Source of the DNA: a bacterium
Lineage (GTDB): Bacteria > Vulcanimicrobiota > Vulcanimicrobiia > Eremiobacterales > Eremiobacteraceae
Reading direction: 5' to 3'
NCBI GenBank assembly: GCA_902812405.1
Contig: CADDZI010000014.1
Location: forward strand, 1 to 48,588
Length of the DNA stretch: 48,588 nucleotides
Position 1 is the stretch's first letter; every line of letters begins with the position of its first letter. The translations under genes and the position numbers were made by a program. Below the pieces are notes generated by a model that saw nothing but the letters and a program-made list of their open reading frames with translations, was not told the DNA's origin and ran no database searches. Positions 26,583-35,375 of the stretch are shown here, in pieces.

Positions 26583-28528
26583 TGACCGACACCTTTGCCC
26601 AGACCGCACCCTTCACGATTCTCTTCCTGCCTCTCTTGGGGATGCTGGTCATCGCCGTCGTCGGCCCGCGCGTCCATCGTGCGGCATCCGCAGCCATCGC
26701 CAATCTCGCCGTGCTGGGTGCTTTTGCGCTGACGGTGGCTCTAGCGCTGGACGTCTGGCACCGGCCACCCTCTGATCAGGTACTGACGGTCACGTATCCG
26801 CCGGCCTGGGCCGCCCATCAGCAATTCTGGGCCCACATCCCGCCCCTGACCGTGTCGTTCGAACTGCGCATCGATGGCCTGTCGCTTGCCTGGATGCTCA
26901 TCGTCACCGGCGTGGGCTTCCTTATCCATCTGTACTCGGTGGGCTACATGCTCGACTCGCGATGGTATCGCACGTTCTTCGCCTACATGAACCTCTTCAT
27001 CTTCGCCATGCTGCTCTTGGTGATGGCCGGCAACTTCCTGTGGCTGCTCGTGGGATGGGGCGGCGTCGGCCTGGCGTCATACCTGCTCATCGGATTCGAT
27101 ATGCACCGGCCGGCCGCGGTTGCCGCGGCGCGGAAGGCGCTCATCATGAACGTCATCGGCGACGTCGGGATCATGCTGGCCATGTTTTTGCTGTTCGCGC
27201 ACTTCGGCAGCCTCTCGTACAAGGAGATCTTCGCCAACGTTACCGCCGCCGGGACGCCGGCCCTGAACTGGATCGGCATCTGGCTGTTGCTGGGTGCGGT
27301 CGCCAAATCGGCGCAGTTGCCGCTCCACACCTGGCTCCCGGACGCGATGGAGGGTCCGACGCCGGTCAGCGCGCTCATTCACGCGGCGACGATGGTGACC
27401 GCCGGTGTCTACCTCGTCGCGCGCGCCCACCCCATCTACGACCACGCGCCCGCCGCGGCGCAGGCGGTGGCCGTTGTGGGCTGCGCCACCGCGTTCTTCG
27501 CCGCCACGATCGGCTGCGTGCAGTACGACATCAAGCGTGTCCTGGCATACTCGACGATGAGTCAGATCGGATACATGGTGCTGGCGGTCGGCGTCGGCGC
27601 GTACGCCGCCGGGACGTTCCACTTCATCACCCATGCCTTCTTCAAGGCCTTGCTCTTCATGGCCGCCGGGATCATCATCCACAACCTGGGTGGTGAGCAG
27701 GACATCCGCAACATGGGCGGACTGGCGCGCCGCCTGCCCTTTGCCTTTTGGGCTTTCCTCGTCGGCACGCTGGCCCTCTGCGGCGTGTTTCCCTTCTCGG
27801 GATTTTTCTCCAAGGACGCGATTTTAGACCAGCTCCTCGTCCTCCATCACCCGGTATTGTGGGCTTTCGGCACCGCCACCGCCGCGCTGACCGCGTACTA
27901 TATGTTCCGCCTGCTCTTCATGACGTTCTTTACGGGCGGGTTTCGGGGTAAGGCGCAAACGCACGCCGGCACCGTCGCCAGTATGAGCGTGCCGGTCGCT
28001 CTCCTGATCGGGCTGGCTCTCGTTGGCGGCTGGATCGTCGTGCCCGGCCACGATGGGTTGACGCCGCTCCTGCGCGCCGCGTTCGCGGATACCGGCACCA
28101 TGGCAGCCCTCGACCACTTCAGCGGCATCGTCTCGCTGGCGGCTCTGGGCGCGGGTCTGGTGGGATTCGTGGCTGCGTACCTACTGTACGAACGACCATC
28201 CGGCCTGCGGCCGACCCTGCGGAGAAGCCTGCAGCCCGTGCGCAACCTGCTGGCCAACGCCTACTACGTGGATGCCACCTACCATTGGCTGTTCGAAGTC
28301 CCGGTCCTCACCTTGGCATCTGACATCGCCCGCTACCTTGACCCGGAGGCCGTCGCTGGTGGGGCCGCCGCCGTGGCGCGAACGGCGACCGCCGCCGGTG
28401 ACGCCGTGCGTCTGTGGGAGGCGGGCTACGTACGCCGCTATGGCTTGAGCATGCTCGTCGGCGTCGTCATCGTCTTGGCGCTCTTCCTGTACCTTGCAGG
28501 CGGAACGGCCGCCCTGGGGGGGCGCTAG
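26579..28528 (+). CDS. nuoL: NADH-quinone oxidoreductase subunit L (TM5 Glu replaced by Gly)
   Basis: Distal antiporter-like proton-pumping subunit, 649 residues, about 16 membrane helices and a C-terminal lateral helix with a final anchor. Conserved blocks: AKSAQLPLHTWLPDAMEGPTP (TM7 Lys at 243), SALIHAATMVTAGVYL (His of TM8), DIKRVLAYSTMSQIGYM, FHFITHAFFKALLF and GFFSKDAIL (TM12 Lys). The TM5 motif usually reads GWEGVGL with the essential Glu (E. coli E144); here it is GWGGVGL, Gly161 encoded by GGC at 27059-27061. The Arg of TVTRVGD (E. coli R175) is Val192. Asp195 (E. coli D178) is kept. Otherwise the protein looks intact and expressed as part of the operon. Confidence 0.97.
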   Translation: MMTDTFAQTAPFTILFLPLLGMLVIAVVGPRVHRAASAAIANLAVLGAFALTVALALDVWHRPPSDQVLTVTYPPAWAAHQQFWAHIPPLTVSFELRIDGLSLAWMLIVTGVGFLIHLYSVGYMLDSRWYRTFFAYMNLFIFAMLLLVMAGNFLWLLVGWGGVGLASYLLIGFDMHRPAAVAAARKALIMNVIGDVGIMLAMFLLFAHFGSLSYKEIFANVTAAGTPALNWIGIWLLLGAVAKSAQLPLHTWLPDAMEGPTPVSALIHAATMVTAGVYLVARAHPIYDHAPAAAQAVAVVGCATAFFAATIGCVQYDIKRVLAYSTMSQIGYMVLAVGVGAYAAGTFHFITHAFFKALLFMAAGIIIHNLGGEQDIRNMGGLARRLPFAFWAFLVGTLALCGVFPFSGFFSKDAILDQLLVLHHPVLWAFGTATAALTAYYMFRLLFMTFFTGGFRGKAQTHAGTVASMSVPVALLIGLALVGGWIVVPGHDGLTPLLRAAFADTGTMAALDHFSGIVSLAALGAGLVGFVAAYLLYERPSGLRPTLRRSLQPVRNLLANAYYVDATYHWLFEVPVLTLASDIARYLDPEAVAGGAAAVARTATAAGDAVRLWEAGYVRRYGLSMLVGVVIVLALFLYLAGGTAALGGR

Positions 28529-28530
28529 GG

Positions 28531-30099
28531 ATGTTGATCGACACCGTCATCTTTTTGCCGCTCGCAACCGCCATCGTGCTGCTGGCCATTCCCCGAACAG
28601 CACACAACGCTCTCAAAGGCGTGGCCTTGGCGGGTGCCGTGGCGACGTTTGCGCTGTCTCTGGCTTTCATAAACCTCGGGACGTCGGTCGCCGCCGATCA
28701 GAATGTGCCCTGGATCCAAACCCTGTGGACCGCCGCCTACCATGTCCGTGTGGACGGCGTACGCCTCTTCTTCATCCTCCTGACGACGCTCGTGGCGGCG
28801 GTTTCCATCTGGGGCGCCTTCTCGTACGACCAGCCCGAGCGCCTGCGGGGGTACCTTTGCCTGTTGCTTGCGTTCGAGACAACGCTCCTCGGTGTGTTCA
28901 CCGCCGCCGATCTGCTGCTGTTTTACATCTACTGGGACCTCATGTTGATCCCCGTCTTCCTTTTGTTGACCGGCTTCTCGGGTACCGCCGAAGCACGCCG
29001 CGCGGCCTGGAGCTACCTCATCTACAACGGTGCAGGCGGGCTCGTACTCCTCCTGGGCATCGTGGCTCTGGTTGCCCACACGCACACCTTCGAACCGGCC
29101 GCAACTCTCTCGCTGCCCGCCCGTACGGCGTGGTGGATCTTCGCTGCTTTTGCGCTGGCTTTCGCGATCAAGACGCCGCTGTTTCCGTTCCACGCCTGGA
29201 TGCCGCCGACGTACACCTTCGCCCCGGCGCCGGTGGTTGCGCTCGTGTCCGGCGTTCAGAGCAAGGCCGGGCTCTTCGGCTTGCTGGCCTTTGCCTTACC
29301 TCTGTTTCCGCAGGCCGCGCACGCCTGGGCTCCTGTGCTCCTCATCCTGGCGACGGCCGGTATTCTGTACGGTGCCCTGGCGGCAATCGGAGAGCAGGAT
29401 GTCAAAACGCTGGTCGGCTTCTCATCTCTCTCCCACTTGGGGCTTGTCTGGCTCGCGCTCTTTGCCTTCGACATGACCTCGGTACCGGCCGGGATTCTCA
29501 TGATTGTCAGTCACGGCTTGATCGCCGCTGCCCTGTTCCTGTTGCTGGGCTTTATCGAAGAACGCACGGGCACGCGCGATCTGGCGCGGTTCGGGGGCCT
29601 CGCCTGGCAGGCACCGCGTCTCGCCGTCTTCCTCCTCATTGCAGCGATGGCGGCCTTGGGCCTGCCGGGGCTTTCCGGATTCGCGGGAGAATTTCTCATC
29701 TTGATCGGCAGCTGGCAAACGCAGCCCGTCTTCACAGCGCTGGCGCTCGTGGCCATCGTCTTGGCCAGCGTCTACATGCTCAAGTTGTTCCAGGGAACGA
29801 TGCACGGACCGCAGCGCCTTGGGCAGGCCGCACCGAGCGTGCGCGACCTGCGGCCGCGGGAACTCGCACTCGTCGCGCCGCTCCTGGCGGGGATCGTCTT
29901 CCTCGGCGTCTGGCCGGCGTGGCTCAACGATCGAACACCGTCACAGGTCACTGCCGCGGCTGCGGTCACCCGGGTCGGCGGGGTGCCAGACTCCCCGCAT
30001 GCTGCGCACACCGCGTCCGCGGCACGTAAGGCGGCCGCCGGCCTGCAGATGCAGACGGCACGGCGTGCGGACGGGATGGTCGCGGAGGCCGGGTCGTGA
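28531..30099 (+). CDS. nuoM: NADH-quinone oxidoreductase subunit M (TM5 Glu replaced by Asp)
   Basis: Second antiporter-like pumping subunit, 522 residues from ATG 28531, two bases after the nuoL stop, with TAGGG overlapping that stop as ribosome site. TM7 Lys is present in FAIKTPLFPFHAWMP and the TM8 Lys in VSGVQSKAGLFG. The TM5 motif YWDLMLIPVF has Asp136 (GAC at 28936-28938) where E. coli has Glu144 (WEMMLVP). After the last helix comes an Ala/Arg-rich tail of about 45 residues that standard NuoM lacks. Overlaps nuoN by four bases. Confidence 0.97.
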   Translation: MLIDTVIFLPLATAIVLLAIPRTAHNALKGVALAGAVATFALSLAFINLGTSVAADQNVPWIQTLWTAAYHVRVDGVRLFFILLTTLVAAVSIWGAFSYDQPERLRGYLCLLLAFETTLLGVFTAADLLLFYIYWDLMLIPVFLLLTGFSGTAEARRAAWSYLIYNGAGGLVLLLGIVALVAHTHTFEPAATLSLPARTAWWIFAAFALAFAIKTPLFPFHAWMPPTYTFAPAPVVALVSGVQSKAGLFGLLAFALPLFPQAAHAWAPVLLILATAGILYGALAAIGEQDVKTLVGFSSLSHLGLVWLALFAFDMTSVPAGILMIVSHGLIAAALFLLLGFIEERTGTRDLARFGGLAWQAPRLAVFLLIAAMAALGLPGLSGFAGEFLILIGSWQTQPVFTALALVAIVLASVYMLKLFQGTMHGPQRLGQAAPSVRDLRPRELALVAPLLAGIVFLGVWPAWLNDRTPSQVTAAAAVTRVGGVPDSPHAAHTASAARKAAAGLQMQTARRADGMVAEAGS

Positions 30100-31544
30100 C
30101 GGCGTTCGCGGGCGTAACGATTTCGTGGCCCGCTCTGGCGCCGATCCTCGTGCTGACGGGGGCCGGCTTACTCATCATGCTGGTGGATCTTGTGAGCCGC
30201 GCGACGCTCCGCGGCCTGCTCTACGGCATCGGCATCTTGGGAGCCGTTGGAGCGGGCCTCACCATGCTGCCGCTCTACGGCCACTCCGTGACCACGCTTG
30301 CGGGCGCGTTTGCCAGCGACCGCTTTTCGTGGCTCTTCGACCTCGTGCTGCTGGGCAGCCTTGCCGTCACCTTGCTCCTCTCCTCGCTGCGGCGAGCCGA
30401 GGACGGCGGCAGCCCGGGTGCCTATGCGGCGCTTTTGGTCTTTGCCGCCATCGGCGGCATGGTGATGGCCGGTGCGGCAAACCTCATGATCATCTTCCTG
30501 GGATTGGAGCAGTTGTCGCTGGCGCTCTACGTCCTGGCGGGCATGGGCTATCCCCGGGCCGCGTCGCAAGAGGCCGCACTCAAGTACGTCCTGCTCGGTT
30601 CGCTGGCCTCGGCTTTCCTGATCTTCGGTTCGGCTTTGCTGTACGGCTCCTCCGGCGGGCTGTCGCTCGACGCCGTGCACGCTGCAGCGAGCGTTCCAAG
30701 CGGGCTCTTCGTCACCGGACTTGCGCTGTTTGTGGTTGGGATCGGTTTCAAACTTGCCCTGGCACCTTTCCACAGCTGGGTGCCCGACGTCTACGAAGGC
30801 TCGCCGCTCGCGGTGACCGCGTTCATGGCGGTGGCAGTCAAGGCGGCTTCGCTGGCCGTTCTGGCACGTGTTACGTACGTCGTCTTCGGTCACGATACGT
30901 CGGCCCTCGCACCGCTGTGGCTGCTGGCCATTATCTCGATGCTGGTGGGAAACGTCGGAGCGATCCGGCAGCGCAATCTCAAGCGTCTTCTGGGATACTC
31001 GAGCATTGCACAGGTGGGCTACATGGTAGTTGGCCTTGCGGGAGTCGGTCCCCAAGGACTCAGCGCTTTGGCCTTTTACCTCGTGGCCTATGCTTTGACG
31101 ACACTCGGGGCGTTTGCGGTGATGGCGCTTCTGGCGGACGGCGGAGAGGAGTACGCCGATCTGGGCGCCTACCCCGGCCTCGCGGCGCGACGCCCCTGGC
31201 CTGCGGCGGCCATGGCGCTCTTTTTCTTTTCCCTGGCCGGCATACCGGCGACGGCGGGCTTCTACGGCAAGCTGCTTCTCTTGGCCGAGGGGCTTGCCGC
31301 CGGGCCGTGGGGCCTGGCACTGGATGTCACGCTCGTTGTGGGGACCGTTGTTTCCCTCTACGTCTACGGGAAGATCGTGTGGGACATGTACTCGTTCACC
31401 GAACCCGAGGCGGTTGTACCGACCGGCAACGCTCTTCCATCCTGGGTTGCCGTCGCGGCCGGAGCGCTGGGTACGCTCGTGCTGGGGCTGGCCCCGCAGC
31501 TTTTTGCGATGAGCCAACCCTTTCTCTCGGTCGGACCGCGCTAA
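30096..31544 (+). CDS. nuoN: NADH-quinone oxidoreductase subunit N
   Basis: Third antiporter-like subunit, closest to the E-channel; 482 residues from GTG 30096. TM5 Glu is retained (FLGLEQLSLALY, Glu138; E. coli Glu133). TM7 Lys is in FKLALAPFHSWVPDVYEGSP, TM8 Lys in AVAVKAASLAVL and TM12 Lys in FYGKLLLL. RLLGYSSIAQVGYM is the usual later block. It is the last gene of the operon; a short CCGGG...CCCGG dyad follows the stop near 31558, but it also overlaps the next gene's leader. Confidence 0.97.
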   Translation: MTAFAGVTISWPALAPILVLTGAGLLIMLVDLVSRATLRGLLYGIGILGAVGAGLTMLPLYGHSVTTLAGAFASDRFSWLFDLVLLGSLAVTLLLSSLRRAEDGGSPGAYAALLVFAAIGGMVMAGAANLMIIFLGLEQLSLALYVLAGMGYPRAASQEAALKYVLLGSLASAFLIFGSALLYGSSGGLSLDAVHAAASVPSGLFVTGLALFVVGIGFKLALAPFHSWVPDVYEGSPLAVTAFMAVAVKAASLAVLARVTYVVFGHDTSALAPLWLLAIISMLVGNVGAIRQRNLKRLLGYSSIAQVGYMVVGLAGVGPQGLSALAFYLVAYALTTLGAFAVMALLADGGEEYADLGAYPGLAARRPWPAAAMALFFFSLAGIPATAGFYGKLLLLAEGLAAGPWGLALDVTLVVGTVVSLYVYGKIVWDMYSFTEPEAVVPTGNALPSWVAVAAGALGTLVLGLAPQLFAMSQPFLSVGPR

Positions 31545-31572
31545 GGTCCGCAACCTTCCGGGGGCGCCCGGC

Positions 31573-31962
31573 GTGATTCGGTCGCGCCCGCAGGTGGTGA
31601 CGCATGCGGTCTGTCTTGGCGTGCTCTGTCTGCTCGCGGGCTGCACGCGAGCCGCCCCCCCGAATGCAGCAAGCCGGCCCGTGCCGATCCCTGTGGCGAC
31701 CGGCGATTATCCGTTGTACGGACACGCCGCCGACTTTTCGTGGTTGGCCGGCCGAGTCGTAGAAAACTTTCCGTGCACGTACCTGCGTTTTAGTCCCGCT
31801 GCACGTGCTCCGTTTGGCGGTCTCGTACCCATAGACGTGCCGGCCGGGGATTCGCATCCGCCGGCCGGCGATTTCGTGGTCGTCCGCGGCGTCCTCGAAC
31901 CGTATGCGCTCGACGCCTGCGGTTCACCGGCCTATCGCGTCAGCTCACTCGAGGAGCATTAG
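31573..31962 (+). CDS. Small lipoprotein of unknown function
   Basis: A 129-residue protein from GTG 31573 with a signal peptide ending in LLAGC, so Cys24 would be lipidated. The mature part is short (about 105 residues), with repeated hydrophobic beta-like stretches (FSWLAGRVV, FVVVRGVLEPY) and two more Cys (in FPCTYLRF and LDACGSPAYRV). The W-L-A-G-R-V-V and F-V-V-V-R-G-V-L spacing suggests a small beta-barrel such as an OB fold, but this is only an impression. It lies 28 bases after nuoN and may be read from the same transcript. Confidence 0.7.
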   Translation: MIRSRPQVVTHAVCLGVLCLLAGCTRAAPPNAASRPVPIPVATGDYPLYGHAADFSWLAGRVVENFPCTYLRFSPAARAPFGGLVPIDVPAGDSHPPAGDFVVVRGVLEPYALDACGSPAYRVSSLEEH

Positions 31963-32011
31963 GGTCGAAGCAATGACGCGACGGCGCCTGCGGCCGTCAG
32001 GGCAGAGCCAG

Positions 32012-32449
32012 TTAGGGTGTTGGGGTTGCCATGCCCGCACCGCTGTCGCCGTTTTCCGTTCCTGCCCCGCTCCCCGCGCCATGTCGGGAGTGCCGCATCC
32101 TGTGGTGGCGGCTCCCCGCCAGGTGGTAGCCGGCCGCATCGGCCGCGGCCTGACACATGTATTGCCCGTGCTTTGTGCGTCCGAAGTACGGATCGCCTTG
32201 CTCGTGATACGTCTTGCGCGCGGTGTTCACCCACACGATGCTGCCCTTGCAGTGCAAGCCGGCGGGAATGGGCGCTTGCTGCGAGAGCGGCAGCGCCGCG
32301 ATTTCCTTTTGCACTTGTGTCATCGGACTTGCCGGGGGTGCAACCGTCGCGTTGTTGGCGGGCGCCGATTGCTGACTCCCACATGCAGACAACACAAGAC
32401 CCGCGGCCGCGGCAGCCGCCACCACGGAACAACGCCACGCACAAACCAT
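32012..32449 (-). CDS. Lipoprotein with a sunset-domain-like motif
   Basis: A 145-residue protein with a signal peptide and LSAC lipobox (Cys23). The mature part contains CKGSIVWVNTARKTYHEQGD and then YFGRTKHGQYMCQAAADAAGY. The pattern V-W-V-N-T-x-x-K-x-YH...G-x-T-K-x-G-x-YM-C-x-x-x-A-x-x-A-G resembles the small Zn-binding-like sunset/Ada-like module seen at the ends of nucleases and in short secreted proteins. The rest is Ala/Pro-rich before it and His/Gly/Ala-rich after it. Role unknown. It is convergent with the preceding lipoprotein gene. Confidence 0.65.
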   Translation of the reverse strand: MVCAWRCSVVAAAAAAGLVLSACGSQQSAPANNATVAPPASPMTQVQKEIAALPLSQQAPIPAGLHCKGSIVWVNTARKTYHEQGDPYFGRTKHGQYMCQAAADAAGYHLAGSRHHRMRHSRHGAGSGAGTENGDSGAGMATPTP

Positions 32450-32473
32450 GTTGACTCCTTTCGTAAGTGGTCA

Positions 32474-32490
32474 CGGTCGCTGCGCGACCG
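32474..32490. repeat. Dispersed palindrome, copy 1 (CGGTCGC/GCGACCG)
   Basis: Seven-base perfect arms CGGTCGC (32474-32480) and GCGACCG (32484-32490) with loop TGC. It is a shorter member of the palindrome family found near 33.74, 33.85, 43.99, 44.06 and 48.47 kb. It lies in the leader region of the sunset-like lipoprotein gene. Confidence 0.55.
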
Positions 32491-32717
32491 CACAAACGCG
32501 AGATGGACGAACCAAGACCAACGTGAGCTTCGCTTTTGGGATGGAGAATCTTTGCCGTGTGTCCCACGCGGCGTGCCTGCGTGTGCGTGCGGCTGTCAAG
32601 ACAGGTTTCCCGAGCAGACCAGGCACGCTGAGGCCGGAACACGACGCTCGCCGAGCGGGCCAGGGGAGGCCGCCCTGTGCGGTGTCCGACCGTCCGGCGC
32701 GCCCGAGAGTCGCGGTG

Positions 32718-33575
32718 TTACGGCGTCGGGTCGGCCACCGGGCGATTACCGCCCGTCATCGAGGCCGCATCGAGCGCCACGAGCGTCCGCTGCACGTCCT
32801 GCACGATGCCGGTCACGTGCTTGCCCGGACCCTTGTAATGCAAGGTGTCCTGCAGCTGGGCCTGCATGGAGACGAGGCGGCAATTGAGGGGATCGTAATC
32901 AAAAGTGGCAGTGATGTGGGCAAGGCCGGTCGCCCACCCCAGCGGCTCGCCCGAGGAGGTCAGGGCGGGTTCTTTCATGGGAACGCTGCCGGTTGCGTGA
33001 ATGGTGAACACATTGACTCCCAGGACAGAGCGTTCCCCGGTAACGGTAAAGTGCAGCAGCGGCTGGGCCGTCATGCCGTACAATTTGGCCCCCAACTTGC
33101 CGGACCACGAATCTCCCACGGATAGCGGCCGGCCTTCATCCACCGCGTGCCATCCCATGAAGGGTAAGGGCAAAAGGAAGAGGCCGCCTAGATTACCGCT
33201 GTCGCGCACAAGGACGCCGCCCGCGTTGAGTAGCGTCCAACCGTGCCCCCAGCGACGTTGCGGTTTGGCGCCCTCGACGACAGCCGTCACGCTGCCCAGC
33301 CGATGCAGCGTGAGCGACGAGGCCGAGCTCGCGGTGACGGCGATACTCTCGCGACCGCGCACCCGGGTAGGAGCCAAGACCTGGTGAATCGTCCTCCCAA
33401 AGGGGTCGCGCCCGCGGATCGACTGGCTCATAACTGCCTGCAGCGAATAATTGAGCTTTTCGCCCACCCAATGCGTGTTTTGGGGAACGGGAACTGGGCT
33501 ACCCGAGGCTTGAGGCGGGGGTGGGATAGGCGACGCCGTAACGAGGAAAACGGCAACCAAACCTAGCCACAACAT
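32718..33575 (-). CDS. Secreted protein of unknown function
   Basis: From ATG 33575 this gives 285 residues beginning with a hydrophobic signal sequence (WLGLVAVFLVTAS) and a Pro-rich linker (PIPPPPQASGSPVPVPQN). The remainder looks beta-rich with alternating hydrophobics (YSLQAVMSQSIRG, SSASSLTLHRLGSVTAVVEG, LHFTVTGERSVLGVNVFTIHATG). Near the end is ITATFDYDPLNCRLVSMQAQLQ, the type of pattern seen in envelope beta-sheet proteins that carry hydrophobic ligands. I do not recognise a family. The frame is open to 33695, but the later ATG gives a proper signal peptide. A LexA-like sequence lies about 100 bases upstream. Confidence 0.7.
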   Translation of the reverse strand: MLWLGLVAVFLVTASPIPPPPQASGSPVPVPQNTHWVGEKLNYSLQAVMSQSIRGRDPFGRTIHQVLAPTRVRGRESIAVTASSASSLTLHRLGSVTAVVEGAKPQRRWGHGWTLLNAGGVLVRDSGNLGGLFLLPLPFMGWHAVDEGRPLSVGDSWSGKLGAKLYGMTAQPLLHFTVTGERSVLGVNVFTIHATGSVPMKEPALTSSGEPLGWATGLAHITATFDYDPLNCRLVSMQAQLQDTLHYKGPGKHVTGIVQDVQRTLVALDAASMTGGNRPVADPTP

Positions 33576-33670
33576 CGCCACCAGGTTTGCATGCCGCGGC
33601 CCGCACCCCTGTTGCCTCCACGGGATGAAGATGACGGAGAACACATTTTCATATTGCAGTCCTGACATAC

Positions 33671-33686
33671 TCGAACATACGAGCGA
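33671..33686. promoter_or_regulatory. Partial LexA-type site, second copy
   Basis: TCGAACATACGAGCGA shares an exact 12-base core (CTCGAACATACG) with the palindrome at 15191, but its right half is GAGC instead of GTTC. It lies about 100 bases upstream of the secreted-protein start at 33575. CTCG-AACATA-CGAG is also a palindrome in its own right. Confidence 0.25.
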
Positions 33687-33732
33687 GGTGCTCACGTGCC
33701 CGTGACGTCACACAGGAATCCGCTCGCGTCGC

Positions 33733-33750
33733 GGTCACGCGTGCGCGACC
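33733..33750. repeat. Dispersed palindrome, copy 2 (imperfect)
   Basis: GGTCACGC (33733-33740) and GCGCGACC (33743-33750) pair with one mismatch around a GT spacer. It is a degenerate member of the CGGTCGCGC/GCGCGACCG family. Confidence 0.45.
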
Positions 33751-33834
33751 CACGGAAACGTACCCAGTACCATGATCCCAAGGCGCAACGCTCTATCGGC
33801 GGCATGAAGGCAGCCGCGGCACCACCCGGGCATT

Positions 33835-33860
33835 CGTAGCGGTCGCGCTTGCGCGACCGG
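33835..33860. repeat. Dispersed palindrome, copy 3
   Basis: Nine-base perfect arms CGGTCGCGC (33840-33848) and GCGCGACCG (33851-33859) with TT between, preceded by CGTAG. It lies just beyond the stop of the amino-acid permease and could serve as its terminator. The same unit, including the CGTAG flank, recurs at 44050. Confidence 0.7.
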
Positions 33861-33874
33861 CAGAACCTGACGCC

Positions 33875-35365
33875 TTAGGTTCGTCCGGTCGCCGGCTGCG
33901 CTGCCGACGCCAAGATGGCCTTACGTTCTTCGCTGTGCCGGTATCCATATAAGAAGTAGATCGCCAGGCCGACGATCATCCACACCGTGAAGCGGATCCA
34001 GATCGCCATATCCGTGCCGTAGACCATGAGAAACGCCGACATGAGCGCTCCCAGGATAGGAACGAGAGGCACCCAGGGTGTGCGGAACGGCCGAACGTGG
34101 TCAGGATGCGTCCGGCGCAGAATCAAGACGCCGAGGCACACCAGGAGAAAGGCGCTCAAGGTTCCGGTGTTGACGAAACTCAACAACGTGTCGAGATTGA
34201 AGTAGCCGGCGAGGACCGCAATGATGAGGCCCATGATGACGGTCATGCGAGCCGGCGTCCGAAAGCGCGGGCTGATGGCGGCAACGCCCTTGGGCAAGAG
34301 GCCGTCGCGCGCCATGACCATAAAGATGCGGCTCTGCCCGAAAATAGCCGTCAAGATGACCGAGGATGTTCCGAGCAGTGCACCGAGAATTGCCGTCCAC
34401 GCGAATTGACCCAGGTGGTTTGCCGCCAGGGCGGTCGGAAGCGGCGTATTCGAGTTGATCTGGTCAGCCGGCTGGAGGCCGATGAGCGCCGCGGCAACGG
34501 CACTGTAAAAAAGCGTCCCAATCGCGAGCGACCCAAGCACCCCGATCGGCACGTCACGCTGCGGCTTCTTGGCCTCCTCGGCGGCCACCGTCACCGCGTC
34601 GAAACCGATAAACGCGAAGAAGGCATAGAACGCGCCCGGGATCACGCCCACGTAGGTGTGGTGCGCGGCGGGCCGGTGCCAACCGTACGGCAAAAACGGG
34701 TGAAAGTGCTGCGGGTGAAAGTGCGGCAGGGCGATGACGACAAAGAACGCCAGCACCCCCATCTTGATGATGACCAAAATCGTATTCGTGCCCGCCGATT
34801 CACGAACCCCGGCCGCGACGAGCAACGAGAAGAGGATGACGATGAGGGCCGCCAGGACGTCGAAGTAGGTGTGGGCGGAGGGATTGTAGGCGGCGCTCGC
34901 CCAGTGTGGCACGTGGATGCCCAGCTGGTTGAGCACGATCTGGATGTTTTGAGAAAACGTCGACGCCACCGGCGCCGCCGACATGCCGTACTCCAAGATG
35001 AGATTCCAGCCGATGAGCCAGGCGACGAATTCGCCGACCGTGGCGTACGTGTAGGTGTAGGCGCTACCCGCCACCGGCACCATGGAGGCGAACTCGGCAT
35101 AACACAGGCCGGCAAACGCCGATGCGACGGCGCAGATGAGAAACGAAATTAAAATGCCCGGCCCGGCGTAGTCGTGAATCCCGGTGCCGACCGTCGCGAA
35201 GATGCCCGCCCCAACCATGTTGCCCAAGCCCAGGGCGATGAGCATCCACGGACCCAACACCCGGCGCAGCGCCGGCCTGCCGCGCGCCTGGTGCTCCTCC
35301 TCGGTGAGTGAACTCAGCGACCGCGTGATGAAGAGTCCGCTGTAGAGACGCGTCAGCGTTGCCAT
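33875..35365 (-). CDS. Cationic amino-acid transporter type APC permease
   Basis: A 496-residue inner-membrane permease with about 12-14 helices, of the APC superfamily and probably the CAT/YhdG type. The first-helix motif GLGNMVGAGIFATVG (about 46-60) is the unwound substrate-binding segment. SFLICAVASAFAGLCYAEFASMVPVAGSAYTY (helix 3) and GFDAVTVAAEEAKKPQRDVPIG (helix 6 and following loop) are the other diagnostic blocks. Substrate is probably a basic or broad-range amino acid. The gene begins 10 bases after an RmlC-like epimerase gene in the same direction. Confidence 0.9.
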   Translation of the reverse strand: MATLTRLYSGLFITRSLSSLTEEEHQARGRPALRRVLGPWMLIALGLGNMVGAGIFATVGTGIHDYAGPGILISFLICAVASAFAGLCYAEFASMVPVAGSAYTYTYATVGEFVAWLIGWNLILEYGMSAAPVASTFSQNIQIVLNQLGIHVPHWASAAYNPSAHTYFDVLAALIVILFSLLVAAGVRESAGTNTILVIIKMGVLAFFVVIALPHFHPQHFHPFLPYGWHRPAAHHTYVGVIPGAFYAFFAFIGFDAVTVAAEEAKKPQRDVPIGVLGSLAIGTLFYSAVAAALIGLQPADQINSNTPLPTALAANHLGQFAWTAILGALLGTSSVILTAIFGQSRIFMVMARDGLLPKGVAAISPRFRTPARMTVIMGLIIAVLAGYFNLDTLLSFVNTGTLSAFLLVCLGVLILRRTHPDHVRPFRTPWVPLVPILGALMSAFLMVYGTDMAIWIRFTVWMIVGLAIYFLYGYRHSEERKAILASAAQPATGRT

Positions 35366-35375
35366 GAAAACCTCG

